A stretch of 64,000 bases of DNA from Entoloma clypeatum (taxonomy: Eukaryota; Basidiomycota; Agaricomycetes; Agaricales; Entolomataceae): positions 1,240,001-1,304,000 of the forward strand of contig OY751488.1 of assembly GCA_963565915.1 (NCBI GenBank), written 5' to 3'. The stretch's first letter is position 1, and each line of letters begins with the position of its first letter. The translations under genes were made by a program, and so were the position numbers. This document shows, piece after piece, positions 33,934-46,500 of this stretch. The notes under the pieces were generated by a model. That model had not been told where the DNA came from, made no database searches, and worked only from the letters and a program-made list of their open reading frames with translations.

Positions 33934-36224
33934 TCAAAGATGTTTGCCCCAATACCGACATGCGTATGAGAGTGCACGGGAGATACATTTCTCGACTCGG
34001 TCTTCCAGGCCTGGCACATCCTCGCCGAACACGAAAGACGACTCAAGATTGCAGATGTTGAACCGCAGTTTTGCCTCCATCACAGCGAAGCATCCATTTG
34101 CAAGGAATTCGTGGTGCTGAGCTGCATCACAATAGAATTGTTTGGATCGAGCGCTTTCAAGGAGGTAGTCGGGAAATGATGCATGAAAAGGGGAAACCAG
34201 TCCATGTACACCCTCCTGGACGAACAGCACCGACCGCAGTGGCTCCAACAATGCTCGTACTGCCTTTTCCTCTAGTGAAAGAAGCGACGCCATTGTCTGA
34301 ACCGTCATCGGTTCCTTTGCACATACCGCTGTCCTGAGAGTGAGCAGAATACGACATATTTCCTCATCTTCAAACAGCTCATTGTTGAAGGCTGCAGACA
34401 AAACACTTGTATATAATCCATCGAGCTCTCTATGCTGCTTGTTCGACCCAGCGGTCATTCCCAAGACTGTCTGCAGGCGGGCGGGGGAATCCACGGAGGC
34501 ACCGCCCGGGTAAATATACCGCACAGCGGTCGCGGCGTAAATGAACAGCCTCCCGGCGCGTTTTGCAAGCCGTTCCAGTTCGGCGGGTGACGGGGGAGGA
34601 GACATGGAGCAAAGCGCATCAGCGAGATACTTCTTGACGTCGGCCTCCACAACTGACTCTTCGATATCGTGTAGATAGAGCACAGACTGCGAATGTCCTG
34701 GTTTGAGCATCTTTTCTCGGATTACAGGCTCTGGACGACTGGTGAGGAAGAACTTGAAGGGCAGATCCGCGGCGCGCCTCAATAGGTTCTCGAGAAATAA
34801 CTGAAATGCCTGGCCATCCTCGCACTCGTCCAAGGCATCAATCACAACAATGACGTTTTCTGGCATGGCGTCCTTCACCGCTCGCATGGGCCCGTCAATG
34901 AGCTTCTCGAACTGCCATCGTACGTCGAGCTTGCTTGCCTGTGGCTCTTCTTCTAGGACTTTGCAAAGTGCCAATCGAAATGCAGGTGAGTATTGCGCGA
35001 GTTGGAATGCGAGAGTTGGCACAATGTTATTGACTTCGCGGCACAATGGTGAGACGCGGGAACAAAAGAAGTTGCCACTGAGTTGCCGGACCTTCACCAA
35101 CCATTCACATAGGCTGTATCTGATCGTTGTCTTGCCAGTACCTGCCATGCCATTCATCCAGTACACCCTTGCACCCCCAGCCCAATCTCTAAGATCTCGC
35201 AGGACCTTGTCGCGCGTCTCTGCTGTACATCCGCGTCTAGCGATGGTGGTGGAGTAACTCGAGTTATATCTGGCTTCCTCTACTGGAGACACCTCTTTGA
35301 GTAATGTTGTCTGTAAGGTCGATTTAGCACAAATCAAAACCTGGTCAGGCCAGCTGACCTCGCGTATATTCCGTGCATCTTCCCAGGATCGGAGACTAAT
35401 ATCACTCTGAGTGTCCCTCAGACGTCCGCGCAGGATATGAGTGGTCGGGCACTCACTTGCAATTGACGAAACAGCGACTCAATCCGACGATAACACCGAG
35501 CCACGTCCCCCGCGTCCTGATTTGCCTCAATTGTCCGCATAAACACACCGCGATCTTGCCTATCCCGAATTAATCTCACTTCCTCTTCGATTGATCTGAA
35601 AGGTTTGTCAATAAGATGCGAGTCCCAAGGGGTAGGATGTGTCACCCACTCTACAATGCGCGCAACACTGCCATTCACGTCGTCTGCGACGAGCTTGGGT
35701 ACATATCGAGCGAGGGTGTTCGCCATAGTTGTAAGCTCAGTTGCCAATTTTTCATACTCTTCACGATTCCCGAGGACTGCCTGGGATGTACTTCAGAAAT
35801 GGCCAAGTATATGAAACCGGAAACACTAACTTACCTGCGTCAGATCCAGACAGGCGACTAAACCACCGACAACTGACTTGAGAGGAGGACACGCATCGGC
35901 ACTCTTTTCCAAAAGCCTAAGCACCGTTTCTAATCCTTTCCATGCCACATTCCCAGCGTTCGTAAGGATATCTCGATAGTTACTTCCGGGACGGGTACTA
36001 GAGGGTCGCCCGGATGCTGAGGGCTCATCGCCTCGTTGGTTCCCCACCACACCTGGAGGCTCGAGGAGCGCGCCCAGGCCAATACTGGCGCCAGGAGTAG
36101 AAGGGAGTTGCGGAGACGACGAGCGAGAAATAGCGTCTTGAACTCAATGTAGGCCACGTCGTATGGCCTTGCGAGGGTACTTTAAGAGGTCAAGCTTTTG
36201 CAGTTTCGGTGGGTCGGATGCCAT
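33934..36224 (-). pseudogene. NLR-like NACHT ATPase with in-frame stops
   Basis: Three exons on the minus strand: 36224-35835, 35780-35457 and 35406-33934, joined by introns with clean GT-AG borders (55 and 50 bp), in frame. Exons 1-2 encode a helical N-terminal domain (KGLETVLRLLEKSADACPPL); exon 3 carries a NACHT ATPase with Walker A GMAGTGKTT (about 35140), Walker B VIVVIDALDECED (about 34830) and the sensor FFLTSRPEPVIR (34755), followed by a winged-helix-like region. Such STAND proteins are proposed innate immune sensors in fungi. Two defects: TGA at 36144-36146 (likely from CGA), and TGA at 33934-33936, after which homologous-looking sequence (FSEAGHKNLSEFLTKRLLFW) continues to about 33810 before a TAG. 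No WD40 or ankyrin repeats follow. It could be translated as a short form from an internal ATG. Confidence 0.8.
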
Positions 36225-36564
36225 CGTGCAAGGGGCATGAGTTGATCTGGGATTCTGGGCCCTCTTGCCAACCCTGATCGTCCTGACGCATTCTCCGTGT
36301 TCACCGCTCATTATCAACTTCTGTACTATGTATATGTAAAACGATCTGTGAAAGAGTAAGGTTGGTATGCACCAAGAAAGCGTACGAGAGGTACAAGAAA
36401 CAATTGTTGGCAGCCAGCTAGCTACACCGACTCGGACAAAATAAGAATATCGGGAGAATGAGTGCAAAATAGATAGGGTGGGGAAAGAAAGCAAGAGAAA
36501 AAAACAATAAACTGAGGGGGCAAAGAAGAACAGAGAACAAAAGGGAAAAGGGAAAGAGATAGTC
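36225..36564. promoter_or_regulatory. Upstream region of the NLR gene
   Basis: About 340 bp without a supported ORF, with pyrimidine-rich runs on the minus strand (36420-36560), common in fungal promoters. No specific element can be named. Confidence 0.3.
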
Positions 36565-38343
36565 ACGAACATAAATACGTCGCAAGCAACGCTGAATCCT
36601 CCGTAATGCATTCATTCATGCGCGGCAGCACCTGCTCCGTTACCTCCGACAGGGGCTTGGCGTTTTCCAGCGTCATCACAAGCTTCGGATCCGGACCAGA
36701 GGACCACAGCACAGGCGGAGTCGGAGGCATCGACCTCAACGACGGACTGCATCGCAGGCGCAGAGAACTAGTAGAAGGTGAGGAAATAGGCAAGGATGCT
36801 TTCCCGCCTTCGCCCCCTCCCCGAGTTCAATAAGGAGCTCGACACAGTGCCATGAAATACCGTGCTTGGGAGTTGGTCCTGTAGAAGGCGGAGGCGAGTT
36901 GCATGTGAACTGCTGGGCGATGAGGAGGGTAGCTGTGGCTTGAAGCACGAGGGGGGGATTCATATTCCTCGTTGTGTTCGGTTTCGGAAGCCCTGCAAAG
37001 AAATCAGGCGAGGTCGCACACGACAGCTGCTGGTGCTGCATGGAGAGAATCTTGCACTTTCCCAACAAGATCGTCGTACGTCGCTTGCAGCTCTTACAAT
37101 TCTATACCAGACCACATCAGCTCTCTCGATAAAAGGAACACAGGGGAAGAAAAAAGGACGTGCGTTCAATATTGGCAGCAAACTCGTAACCACCCCCAAA
37201 TCCCTCTTCAGCCCAATCTGCGCCTGACTGATCCTCTCAGGTATCTTCAAGTCACCCAGAGAACGCAGTCTCTCCCTCCTGCATACCTATCCCAGAACCT
37301 CCAGCACTGACATTGCCGATGACATTCGCGGGCACGATCGTTGACCGGCCCCTACGACGCTGACTGTGGTGACCCCGGTGTGCGTACGGAAGGCGAGATG
37401 AACAAGGCTTGTGTCGAGTTTTGACAGCAGCACCGGTGACCAAGGTAACATCATATCTCCCCGACGATGCCGCGCCGGGGCAGGGTGGCTGGAACTCGAT
37501 AAGTGGCAGCGGGGGTACTGCGGGTGTAGGGATCGCCACATAATCTCCTTTTCCTGACCCGGGCCGCGGCGTCGTCGTGTGATCTCCGGCGTATGAACCC
37601 GGTTGAGTTCTGACTTTCATCGTCCTCTTCATCCCCCTCGTCTTCCCGCGGGAACGGGTCCTCACTGACACTCGCGCATTCACCCTCCCAAGCCTCAGCG
37701 CTCCGTACTTGAGCGGGGAAGCGATGGTGGGCGAAGTGGCGGAGGTGCTGGTGCTGCTCGTGTTGGACGTGTCCATGGTGGTGGAACCCGCCCGAGCCGG
37801 CACGGAAGAACCAATTGGTGTTGCAGGAGAAAAAACCTATGCGTTTGTATTTTGCGGTGAGTGAGGGACCAGGACTCGAGGACTCGGGGACGGAGGCTTG
37901 GCTCTTGGGTCGTGAGGTGAGGTTGTAGGTTCCGTAAGGGAGGCGTGTGCGAGGTTTGGTGTCTGGAGGAGGTATGCAATCAAAAGAAGTTCGGCAATGA
38001 GAAAGGAAAACAAACCTAAGGCTAAGACTCAACAAGTTGTACTTCCGCGTTTCCGCCTACACCCGGAGCGGAGGAAGGGACTTGGGTTGAGGGATATGTT
38101 GAGGTTGCCAACGAGATCACGTCCTCCGAATGCGAGCGCGCTTGTGTTGCCTCGGCGTCTAAGAGCACAACGGAAAGTTCGCCGTTGGGGGGTACCTGTA
38201 TCCACATCTGCATCTGCCGTCCGCCTTTGCCTCCGCCACCACCACAAAAGCACAGGGGCACGCCTGCGCACAGTCACCTGGCCCGTTGCTGTCGGCGAGA
38301 CCGCCTCCGCGTCCGTCGCTTAAGTTAATCTTCGGAATCACCA
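36565..38343 (-). pseudogene. Unresolved minus-strand gene, Pro/Ser-rich
   Basis: Coding-like stretches in changing frames: MVIPKINLSDGRGGGLAD (from 38343), MQMWIQVPPNGELSVVLLDA (after a possible GTGACT to GGCAG intron), KPRTRLPYGTYNLTSRPKSQ (37955), EDPFPREDEGDEEDDESQNS (37670), IPTPAVPPLPLIEFQPPCPG (37530), and finally GPDPKLVMTLENAKPLSEVT ending at 36565. I could not connect them into one continuous reading with canonical introns, so it is either a gene with several introns and disordered regions or a decayed one. No domain recognised. Confidence 0.3.
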
Positions 38344-38751
38344 TATGCGAGGCGTCCCATCCGCTCATCATGCAATTCATCTGTCAAATTTTGAGGCTGC
38401 GCCATGAAAGCAATGCTTCCTCCGCCTTGCGACGCCGTACTGCGGTCTGGAAGTCATCGAGAAACGTTTCTGTGTTGCTTTGTATGATACAGACGTGGGC
38501 GAAGTTGGTGGAAGAGCTGTGGTTGGAGAGGAGAATTCATCGTGGAGAGGACAAGAATATTACATAATGAGATAGCGGCGACTCGGACCGTCCAGTGCTG
38601 TGCATGGCGGTGATGATCATTGCATTATAGATGGCGCTTACTAGCCAGCTGCTCAGTGCTGCCCACAAATACGTCTAGCATCACCTAGTTTGAAGTCTAG
38701 TCAACCTCATTCACAACAATCATCTTGCATTAGACCACAATCGCCACCACC
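38344..38751. promoter_or_regulatory. Intergenic region upstream of the R3H gene
   Basis: About 400 bp between divergent genes. No ORF supported, no motif named. Confidence 0.3.
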
Positions 38752-40720
38752 ATGTTCTCCACGATCAAAGTGCGCAAATTGAGTTCTTTTCCTTCTCCTC
38801 CATCTTCTACTGCAGCGAACTCTGTGCAACGTCCGACTCAGTCGCAAGTTGACGTCAAAAATGCTAAAGCGGAGGTCGTTCTCACCGCCCCGTCGACCTT
38901 ACTTCCAGAAATTGACCCGCAAATACTGGAGGCGCTTGGAGGCAAAGACAGACCATATGTTTTGAAACTGGGAGAGCTCATGGAAGGCCTCATAAACAAT
39001 AAACAGTGCGTTTCTTCTCTCATGCCTTTGCGCTGCTTGTTCGTTCCCTTTCTCAACCCGGTTCTTACGACAAAACCAGCGTTCAAATGAAATTCACGCC
39101 TTCCACGTCATTTCAACGACTGCTAGTGTATCGGTGTGCGGCTTATTACAAGCTTGTGCCAGATAGTGATCCCGCAGGCAAGGGGACTATCAACGTCCAC
39201 TTAACCTCTAAGAGTCGAATGTCAGAATTTCTCCTCTCTACGTCACCTATTTCTTAGGCGCTCAAAGTATATGTCTAGACCGTCAAAGAGGCTGTGCGAT
39301 CTCGCTCAATTGGAGCCGATAGTCCAACTAGGTCCCAAAAGCCCGCAATGGGCTCAGCATGACCGCAAGTACAAATCTCAACCCCATGCAGCCTCCATCA
39401 AAGGCAAAAAAACCGATCTGTCCACTGGAAAACACCCCTCGAGGCTTCGCCCTCCACCAACGACAGGGAAACAAAACGACCCGAGTGCCGAAACCTCGTC
39501 CTTCGTTAGTTCCACGTCTGACTTGACTTTCACAAGTGGAAGCAGCAGCACTGCTACAAGACTTTTTAGTGCATTCGCGACAGAAAGCGAGCGTTCAACC
39601 CTGCCCCCCGATGACCAGAAGGGCCCTCGCCATTTATTCCAATGTGCTGCTAGTACTTCCGAATATACGCCTCACTCCTTACGATCCTCAACTTCGAATA
39701 GCAGACAACAGATTTCCAGGGATCCCCCGTTCCAGTGCGCTAATATCTACGTTCCAGGTCTCTATGATCCGTCACAACACGGTCGACATCACCAACCGCA
39801 AACCCTCCACCAGTCTCCGTCCCTTGTACCTCCAGGATCATACGGAGACTGTACATGCAACCCACCGCATAGCCCGTATCAAACTTAGCCGCTTCCTCGA
39901 CCCAATGCCTCCGATTCATATCCACTTGGCGTTGCCGAGTATGCCCCTTTACATGGAGTATTCCCCCCACCCTATAGCCGGTCGCAACATTCCTTGCAAG
40001 CACGGCTAAATATGGAACATCTGGTCCCAAGCTTACACATCGGACTGTGTCGGCGAAGCCGCACTGCCATCACCTAACCCTCTAAACCCATCCTATGGGC
40101 CGATAGCCTACGAGGGGCGAGACCTACAGCCTCCTAACTCTCATACATCATGGTCTAGGTATGAAATTTCGGGCATGACGAATGGTAGTACGGCTGGAGG
40201 TCAAGTGGTTCGCCCGATAAGCCGTGATGGTGTTCCACGGCTGTCGAGCAATCATATTCGACAAAGTAATCCACCTCCTAGTAATCGGAGGGTCACGGTG
40301 AACGGGTCAGTCGTTTGGGGCTTCGGCCCTGGGTATAATCCCAATAGATATGCAACATCGATCTCTCCTGGGATGAGAGTTACCGCTGTTCCACAAGTGA
40401 ATCAGGCACAGAGGAGGTCTGTATCTTGGAATGGCGAAAGGAGCTCCGCCAATCGTCAACCCCAAAAGGATCCGATTACAGCACGGCAGAGCCGCACCGC
40501 AGGAACATCATCGCAACATCTTCTGCACCCTTACTCAGATTCAGCCGCGGACGTGAGGCCTCAGGATGGACTTGAAGCGCAGCCCAGACGTCGTGACACG
40601 AAATCCACACATACATCCCAACAGATAGTAGTCACTCCCCAACAATCACTTGCCGATTCACCCTCGTCCACCTCTGAAAAAACATATCAGCAAATCGTTC
40701 GATGCATCACAGCCGATCAC
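38752..40720 (+). pseudogene. R3H-domain protein, damaged
   Basis: ATG at 38752 in a good context (CACCACCATG). Exons 38752-39005, 39080-39220 and 39279 onward are joined in phase by GT-AG introns. Exon 2 encodes MKFTPSTSFQRLLVYRCAAY, the R3H single-stranded nucleic-acid binding fold preceding IPSKRLCDLAQLEP, a layout like R3H/SUZ RNA-binding proteins. The invariant His of R-x3-H is Tyr here (LVYRC). The disordered Ser/Pro tail is interrupted by TAG (39886-39888) and by a frameshift near 40010, after which it continues (SYGPIAYEGRDLQPPNSHTS and on) to about 40700. The 3' boundary with the next gene is not certain; the tail and the following gene could be one transcript. Confidence 0.6.
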
Positions 40721-40732
40721 GCACTCTCCCAT

Positions 40733-42578
40733 ATGTCCATTATGGGCAGGTCGATGTTGAAGGCACTTACCCGGCTTCGATGTGACGGTTCATACGAGGT
40801 GCAGGTAGGTTTCAATAAAGTCATGCTCGAGGAAGGACTTTGGATCGAGGAAATATATGTCAGTCTGGATGACGATTTCGAGGCAGCCCTGACAGACTCG
40901 CATGTGTGTTCCACATTCGAACCTATCTTTGCTCCATTCCCGGGGATAGTCTATACCCCCAATCAAGTCTATCACATACAAGTCGATAATTTGTCTCCAG
41001 CCCTCTGGCGATCTGATTGTTCAGATACGGGCGACATTTGTTCACAGTCTTCAGTAGCTCGGGCGGCTCAGACGGCGATGGCGAAGGCAGCAAGGCCCGG
41101 GGAAAGGACAGAGCGGGGAAATCTGGTGGCAATAACAACAATGGTGGTCGTAATGGCAATAGTGGTGGTGGTGGTGGTGGTAGTGGCTCCGGGGCTCCAG
41201 GTGGAGGTGGGGGTGGTGGGGGAGGAGGTAATGGTCCCGGTGATGGAAGACCCAATCGACAAGGACGGCGTCGCGTTCTCAATATACCGGCTTTCGGTTC
41301 CACTCTGACAATAAACGGACTTGAGGGTTCCCATCAAGTCAATGCAATCAGTGGTATTGATATCATAGTGAGTGGAGGCGGCGTTCCATCAGAACAAGAA
41401 CTCATAGCAATGTGGCCGACACAGGTTGAGAGAAACTACAAGTCGGAATCCCCTCCTCCCGACTACGCAGATTATACCGGCCCATGGTTTCAAATTAACA
41501 TGACCCGTTTTGAGGCCAATTCGACTTTCGTAAACCAAGCAACGTATCTTTTCTCTTGCGCTCAAATTCGCATGGCCGCAACCTCGGACTTCAAGTTAAC
41601 TTCTTTGGGATATACCCCCACCACGTCGCCTTTCGCATCCGATATAGCAAAGACTACGAATGGGAAAAACAAACTCTTCAGCGCTGGGGCAACATTAGGA
41701 ATGAGTCCTACTGCCCAGCTAGGAGCTTCGGTAGGTGGAACATCTGGGATGGAAAACACTCACAACCGATGGGCCATTACCTCTGAAACAATCACCTCAT
41801 CTAAAGGAAGGCCTTCAGAGAACGTAGTTTGGAGATATGCTCACAACGAGGCGGTATTCAAGTCTGAGCGCTTGCAGAAGTGGAGCTACAACCGCGCGCT
41901 ACTCCCCTCTGTTATCTATGGGTTTAGCCGCATTGGACCATTGCCTGGAGTGGAAGTAGAACTAACAGTGCTTTGGTCGGAGGACTCCCAGGCATCTCAA
42001 CCCAAGCAACGAGGTTTTTTTCCGTTGCGCAGTCCGAAGCGAAGGCAGCACCAAAAGTCAAAGTCGCCTGTTTTTGCAAACTTTATCTATCAAATCGTGC
42101 TGAAGGTGGACTTGAACGATGTAAAGGATGAATCTTTGAACGTCATCGTAGGAGGTATAAATGATACTTCTTCATGGGACGAACTCCACGCGGCCGCAAC
42201 GTCGAAGAAAGGAGCCATCCATCTCGAACCAGTCAAAAGCACTGCCGAAAAAGATTCTGATGTCGATCCTGATGTCGGTGTGCTCACGGATTGTCATGTT
42301 CTGATCCGCAGAGCGATTGAAGGAAGGGTAACTTTGACCGACGAAGAAAGAAATGGTAAGGAGAAGTTCACTTGCTTGGAGGCGGGTCATTGGTCATCGA
42401 ACACGTAGGCGCGCCTCTGACTTTACAACTGCCGAGGGTAATACTTCCCCCGACGCCTCCAGATTCTGTCACCCGTGGACGTTTACCGACACCCTCGCCT
42501 TCGCCACCTCAAGGGGAACCCAAAGGGAAAAATTTAGATTCAGCCACGGAGAATAGGACTTCCTGGAAGTTTTGGTAG
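40733..42578 (+). CDS. Hypothetical protein with Gly-rich linker
   Basis: Starts around MSIMGRSMLKALTRLRCDGS (ATG 40733), continues through MLEEGLWIEEIYVSLDDDFE, a probable intron at about 40960-41018, then a low-complexity linker (SGGNNNNGGRNGNSGGGGG, 41110-41240) and a beta-rich-looking domain (LNIPAFGSTLTINGLEG to EVELTVLWSED, 41275-41985). The ORF of this frame ends at 42408, but the adjacent frame gives a plausible tail LGGGSLVIEHVGAPLTLQLP to KFW at 42578, so either a frameshift or a short intron lies near 42355. No recognised domain. The start is uncertain because the frame is open upstream into the R3H tail. Confidence 0.45.
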
Positions 42579-42627
42579 TGATATGTCGACGGCAAGGACG
42601 ATAGCATATACTTAACCGATGTCCATA

Positions 42628-43304
42628 CTATCGTTAACCCAGTGATGCATCACTCAAAATTTACCCACGTAGTGATGCATCACCCACTGATTGACCTCCC
42701 CCAGCACCACAATCCACATCGGGGCCTTGGGATGTCAAGATCAAGCATTGTTACACATGGTAGAATATTTGAGACCATTATATTTCTGTACTCCAGGTTG
42801 AGGGCTCGTTCTGTGGCTCAAAAAGTGCTCTGAAAAAGCATATTTCACACTGTTGGTGCTCAGAAAAAAGAAAAAATTGCTGATCCTTTGAGCACAACCC
42901 TGTCCAATTGTATTCCAAGTGAAATATACATTTGTAGAGGCATAGACACGAGACGCAACCATAAAAAGGTGAGGGTAGTCGAGTGTGACAATCGGGCAGC
43001 GGAGACGATGCAGTTTAGAGTTTAAACTCAGGATCCATGTGCGAGCGCGTGATGCATGTCCCCCTGCCGAAGCGGCATGTTTGTGACTCAATCGTGACAG
43101 GTGATGCATCTCCCCGTAAGTTCGAACCCTTCAAGATTCCATCTCTAGCACTTGTTCTCCCCCACATCCCCTCAAGATCATTACTACCATCTTGAAGCAG
43201 AGATGACAGGCTTTCGAATGGTGCAGGAATTATAGAATTTGGATATGTCTATGTAAAGCTAGAGGCCCATCTATAAAAGTGATGCATAACTGGGTTAACG
43301 ATAG
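42628..43304. mobile_element. MITE with TA duplication and repeated GTGATGCATCAC palindromes
   Basis: Terminal inverted repeats CTATCGTTAACCCAGT followed by (G/T)ATGCATCACT at both ends; TA flanks both sides (42626-42627 and 43305-43306), as expected for Tc1/mariner-type cut-and-paste. 677 bp, no transposase. GTGATGCAT(CAC) motifs recur at about 42642, 42671, 43048, 43101 and 43279. Confidence 0.8.
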
Positions 43305-43525
43305 TAGTGGTCTTCAGTAGGGCTTCGATGTCTATCTCGAAACGGTTTTGGTTCAAGTCGCTTGGCTGGAGCAGACCGGAATCTGAACATGCCAAGTATG
43401 GTACCCACGTGACTGTGACGGTTCGTGGCTGTCTCACTGAGCCTCGAGGGCGTTCAACGACTGACTGCTCTTGACTCGATGCCATCCCACGAAACTCCTT
43501 CAACAGCTCCTTCTTCCCTTCCACC

Positions 43526-46500
43526 ATGCCCCCAGGAGCGCCTTACAATTCTTTCGTCCTTCCCTACCGGATCCGTGTCGACAACTTCACGGCATCTGCA
43601 AGCCAAGAAAACGCAGCGAACCTCCATCTCCTGACGCACACCCATTCTGACCACATCAATGGACTTTCGGCGCAGTCGTTCGGATACAAGGTTCTATGCT
43701 CGCGCGATGCGAAGGAGATGCTGCTGAGGCATGAGGTGTACGCTGAGCGGGAGCTGCATGAGCTCGAGTTGAGAGCGGAGAAGATGCGGACGTTCTCGCA
43801 TTTGAAGGTCGACCCGTTGCGGTTCCCCGACGGGACGATGTACTACGTTGGGTCGCGCGATCTCTTGGTATGTATTGGCTTGTTCGGGAGGTGGAAATGT
43901 GAAAAACTGACGTTGGCCAACGCAGGAAACGTTGCCACTGCATACACCCACCCACTATGAGCTTACCAACTCGGAATCTGTCACAATCACAGCTTTCGAT
44001 GCGAACCATTGTCCTGGCGCAGTCATGTAGGTCATATCTTGATTGCATTTCTTACTCGCTGAGCAATGCTTTCAGGTTTCTTATCGAAGGTCCCCAAGGC
44101 GCCATACTGCACACAGGCGACTTTCGCGCGGAACCGTGGTTCATTAAATCTCTCACTCGGAACCCGTATCTTCAACCCTACCTCGCACCACAAGGCGCAT
44201 ATAGCGACCCAAAACGCCGTTTCGCAAAAACCTTGGAAGCGATCTACTTGGACACCGCAAATGTGCTTTCAACAGTCTCGGTACCCACAAAGGTTGATTT
44301 TCTTTCTTTCCTTTCAACACATGAAACGCCATTTTGACTCTACTTTGCACAGGAACGAGCAACATCCGGCCTTATTGAGCTCATGAAGCTCTTTCCCGAA
44401 ACATGCTACTTTTTCATCAACACTTGGACCTGGGGCTACGAAGATATCCTCAAAGCTATCTCTCGCGAGTTCGCTTCACCCGTGAGCGCATATACTATTC
44501 TCCTCCTTTTTTCTCACCAGGGTATACCAATCTTTTACAGATCCACGTAGACCGGTACAAGCACTCCATGTACAACCACATCTCCGACCCCTTCCTGCGC
44601 TCCATCATCACGCAAGACCCCACCTCAACGCGCTTCCACGCCTGCGAGCGGTTCCATAGATGTGACTATGTCGACTGCGACGACGCACCACGGAGACGGT
44701 CCCTGGAGGAGCAAAACTACAACACCACCAGCCGCATGGGCAACCCTGTCGTGTATGTCAACCCCGTCAACATGGGCTCCCAAGCATGGGAACTGTATAT
44801 AAAGGAGACGAAGAGGCTGCTCGGGAGCGGCGAGGAGGTGCATCATCTGGTGAGCGAGAGACTCTCGCGTCTCCGATATCACAATTAATGCAATATAGCT
44901 CGTCCCGCTATCCCGTCACTCGCCCCTCCCGGAACTCCGCGACTTTGTTGCCCTCTTCAGACCGCGCCGCATCGTCCCCAATACCCTTGACCCGCGGCTG
45001 CACGGCCTAGACTGGGCGGCCATCGACCGCATGTTTGCTGACTGCTTGCACCCAGGCGCGGTCTCCGCTCCGCCAAACGTTGATGCGGAGCAGCTTGGTA
45101 AGGAGGGCGATTTGGGACGTGAAAGAGATGATGACGTGGCGTTGGCGAACCTCATTGGCGACGGCGCTGCCGATCTCGCGTCCCGCTGGGCCGACAGCGG
45201 TGGGATACGGAGGAGAGTGGAGGTGTTGAGGGGGTACCTCGGGCCTGGGGAGAACGCGGCTCTGGATCGGCTGTTTGGGCTCCAGGGTGCTTCGTGCCAG
45301 ACGGGTGGTCCTGCCCCCCACGGCAAAGGAAAAGGCAAAGAACGGGCTGTGGACAGCGAGGATGAGAGCGACAACGGGTGGGGAAGTGATGACGATGAGA
45401 GGGGGAGAACGGCGCATATATTGTTTGCGGAGGATGGGGTGGGGGGACACGAGTGGTGGGTGGCGTCGTCTTCGCCTAATGTGGGAGGTGGGGTGTCGAG
45501 TCAGTTGGAGGCGGACGCCGTGAAGAAGAAAGCGTCGGAAAAGGGGCCAGTGGGTGCCTCTAATTTGTTGACGCCAGTGACGTCCCCTGTGAGGTCGACC
45601 CGACCTCCGCCTCCGCGACCTCCCATCCATGCCCTTCCTCCTGCTCCTCCTGCCCAAGATCCAGGTCCGTCTCGGCAAGCTGTTAAACGAAAATATCACT
45701 CTTCACCCCTAAATTCCCAATCCGGAGACCCTCCACCACGCCCTGTCAAACGTGCTGCGATAGCACCGCAGGCGGATGATCTAGGCTCGCCGTTTAGTCT
45801 ATCACGCTTTTCCGTCCAGCGGAGGGACAAAGATCCGGATAAGGGCGAGAGCAATATCAAGGACAAAAGTAGGCTAAAGAAGGTCGTTGATGGCCCCATT
45901 CCGCTTCCGTCCCTCTCGCCGTCGCCTCCGTCGTTCGTGGAACCTTTGATGAGGGGTGCAGAGAAAAGGAAGGAGAAGGAGAAGGGGTCTGAGCTGGGCC
46001 TTGGGATGAGGAGTGTGCTGGCTTTGTCGACTCCCTCGTTTCCTGTGCGGAAGGTTGGTGGAGAAGGCAGGAGTGGCAGTGGAGGTGTGGAACATGTGGA
46101 TGGTGCTGTGGGGTGTGAGGTCGTGGTTAGTGATGCCGGGGTGCCTCCTCCATCGTTGAAGTGGAAGGGGAAAGAGAAGGAAGGTAGCTCAGGGCTGGTG
46201 ATGAGAGACAAGGGCGTAGTGGCGATGTCGTCCCCTTCGTTTCCTGTGAGGAAGGATGGGGGACAAGGTTGGATTCGCGGTGGTGGTGGTCACGCACCTG
46301 CTACCGCGAGCAGTCGACTCACTGAAGGGAATGGGAAGTCGGATATGTTAGCGCCAGGTGGGGTGGGCCAGAGGGGTGTGGTGTCGATGTCGGCTCCTTC
46401 GTTATCTGTGCGTGAGGCTCGGAGTGGTGGTGTGAAGGATGTGGATGAGACGACAAGACGCCGAGCGGGGCCCGGTGGTCACGGAGTGCCCCCATTCTTC

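Noticed and set aside
41100..41308. Valine-rich hydrophobic segment (AITTMVVVMAIVVVVVVVV) suggesting a membrane protein
   Set aside because: It is a frame-shifted reading of the GGT/GGN glycine-rich linker of the neighbouring frame.
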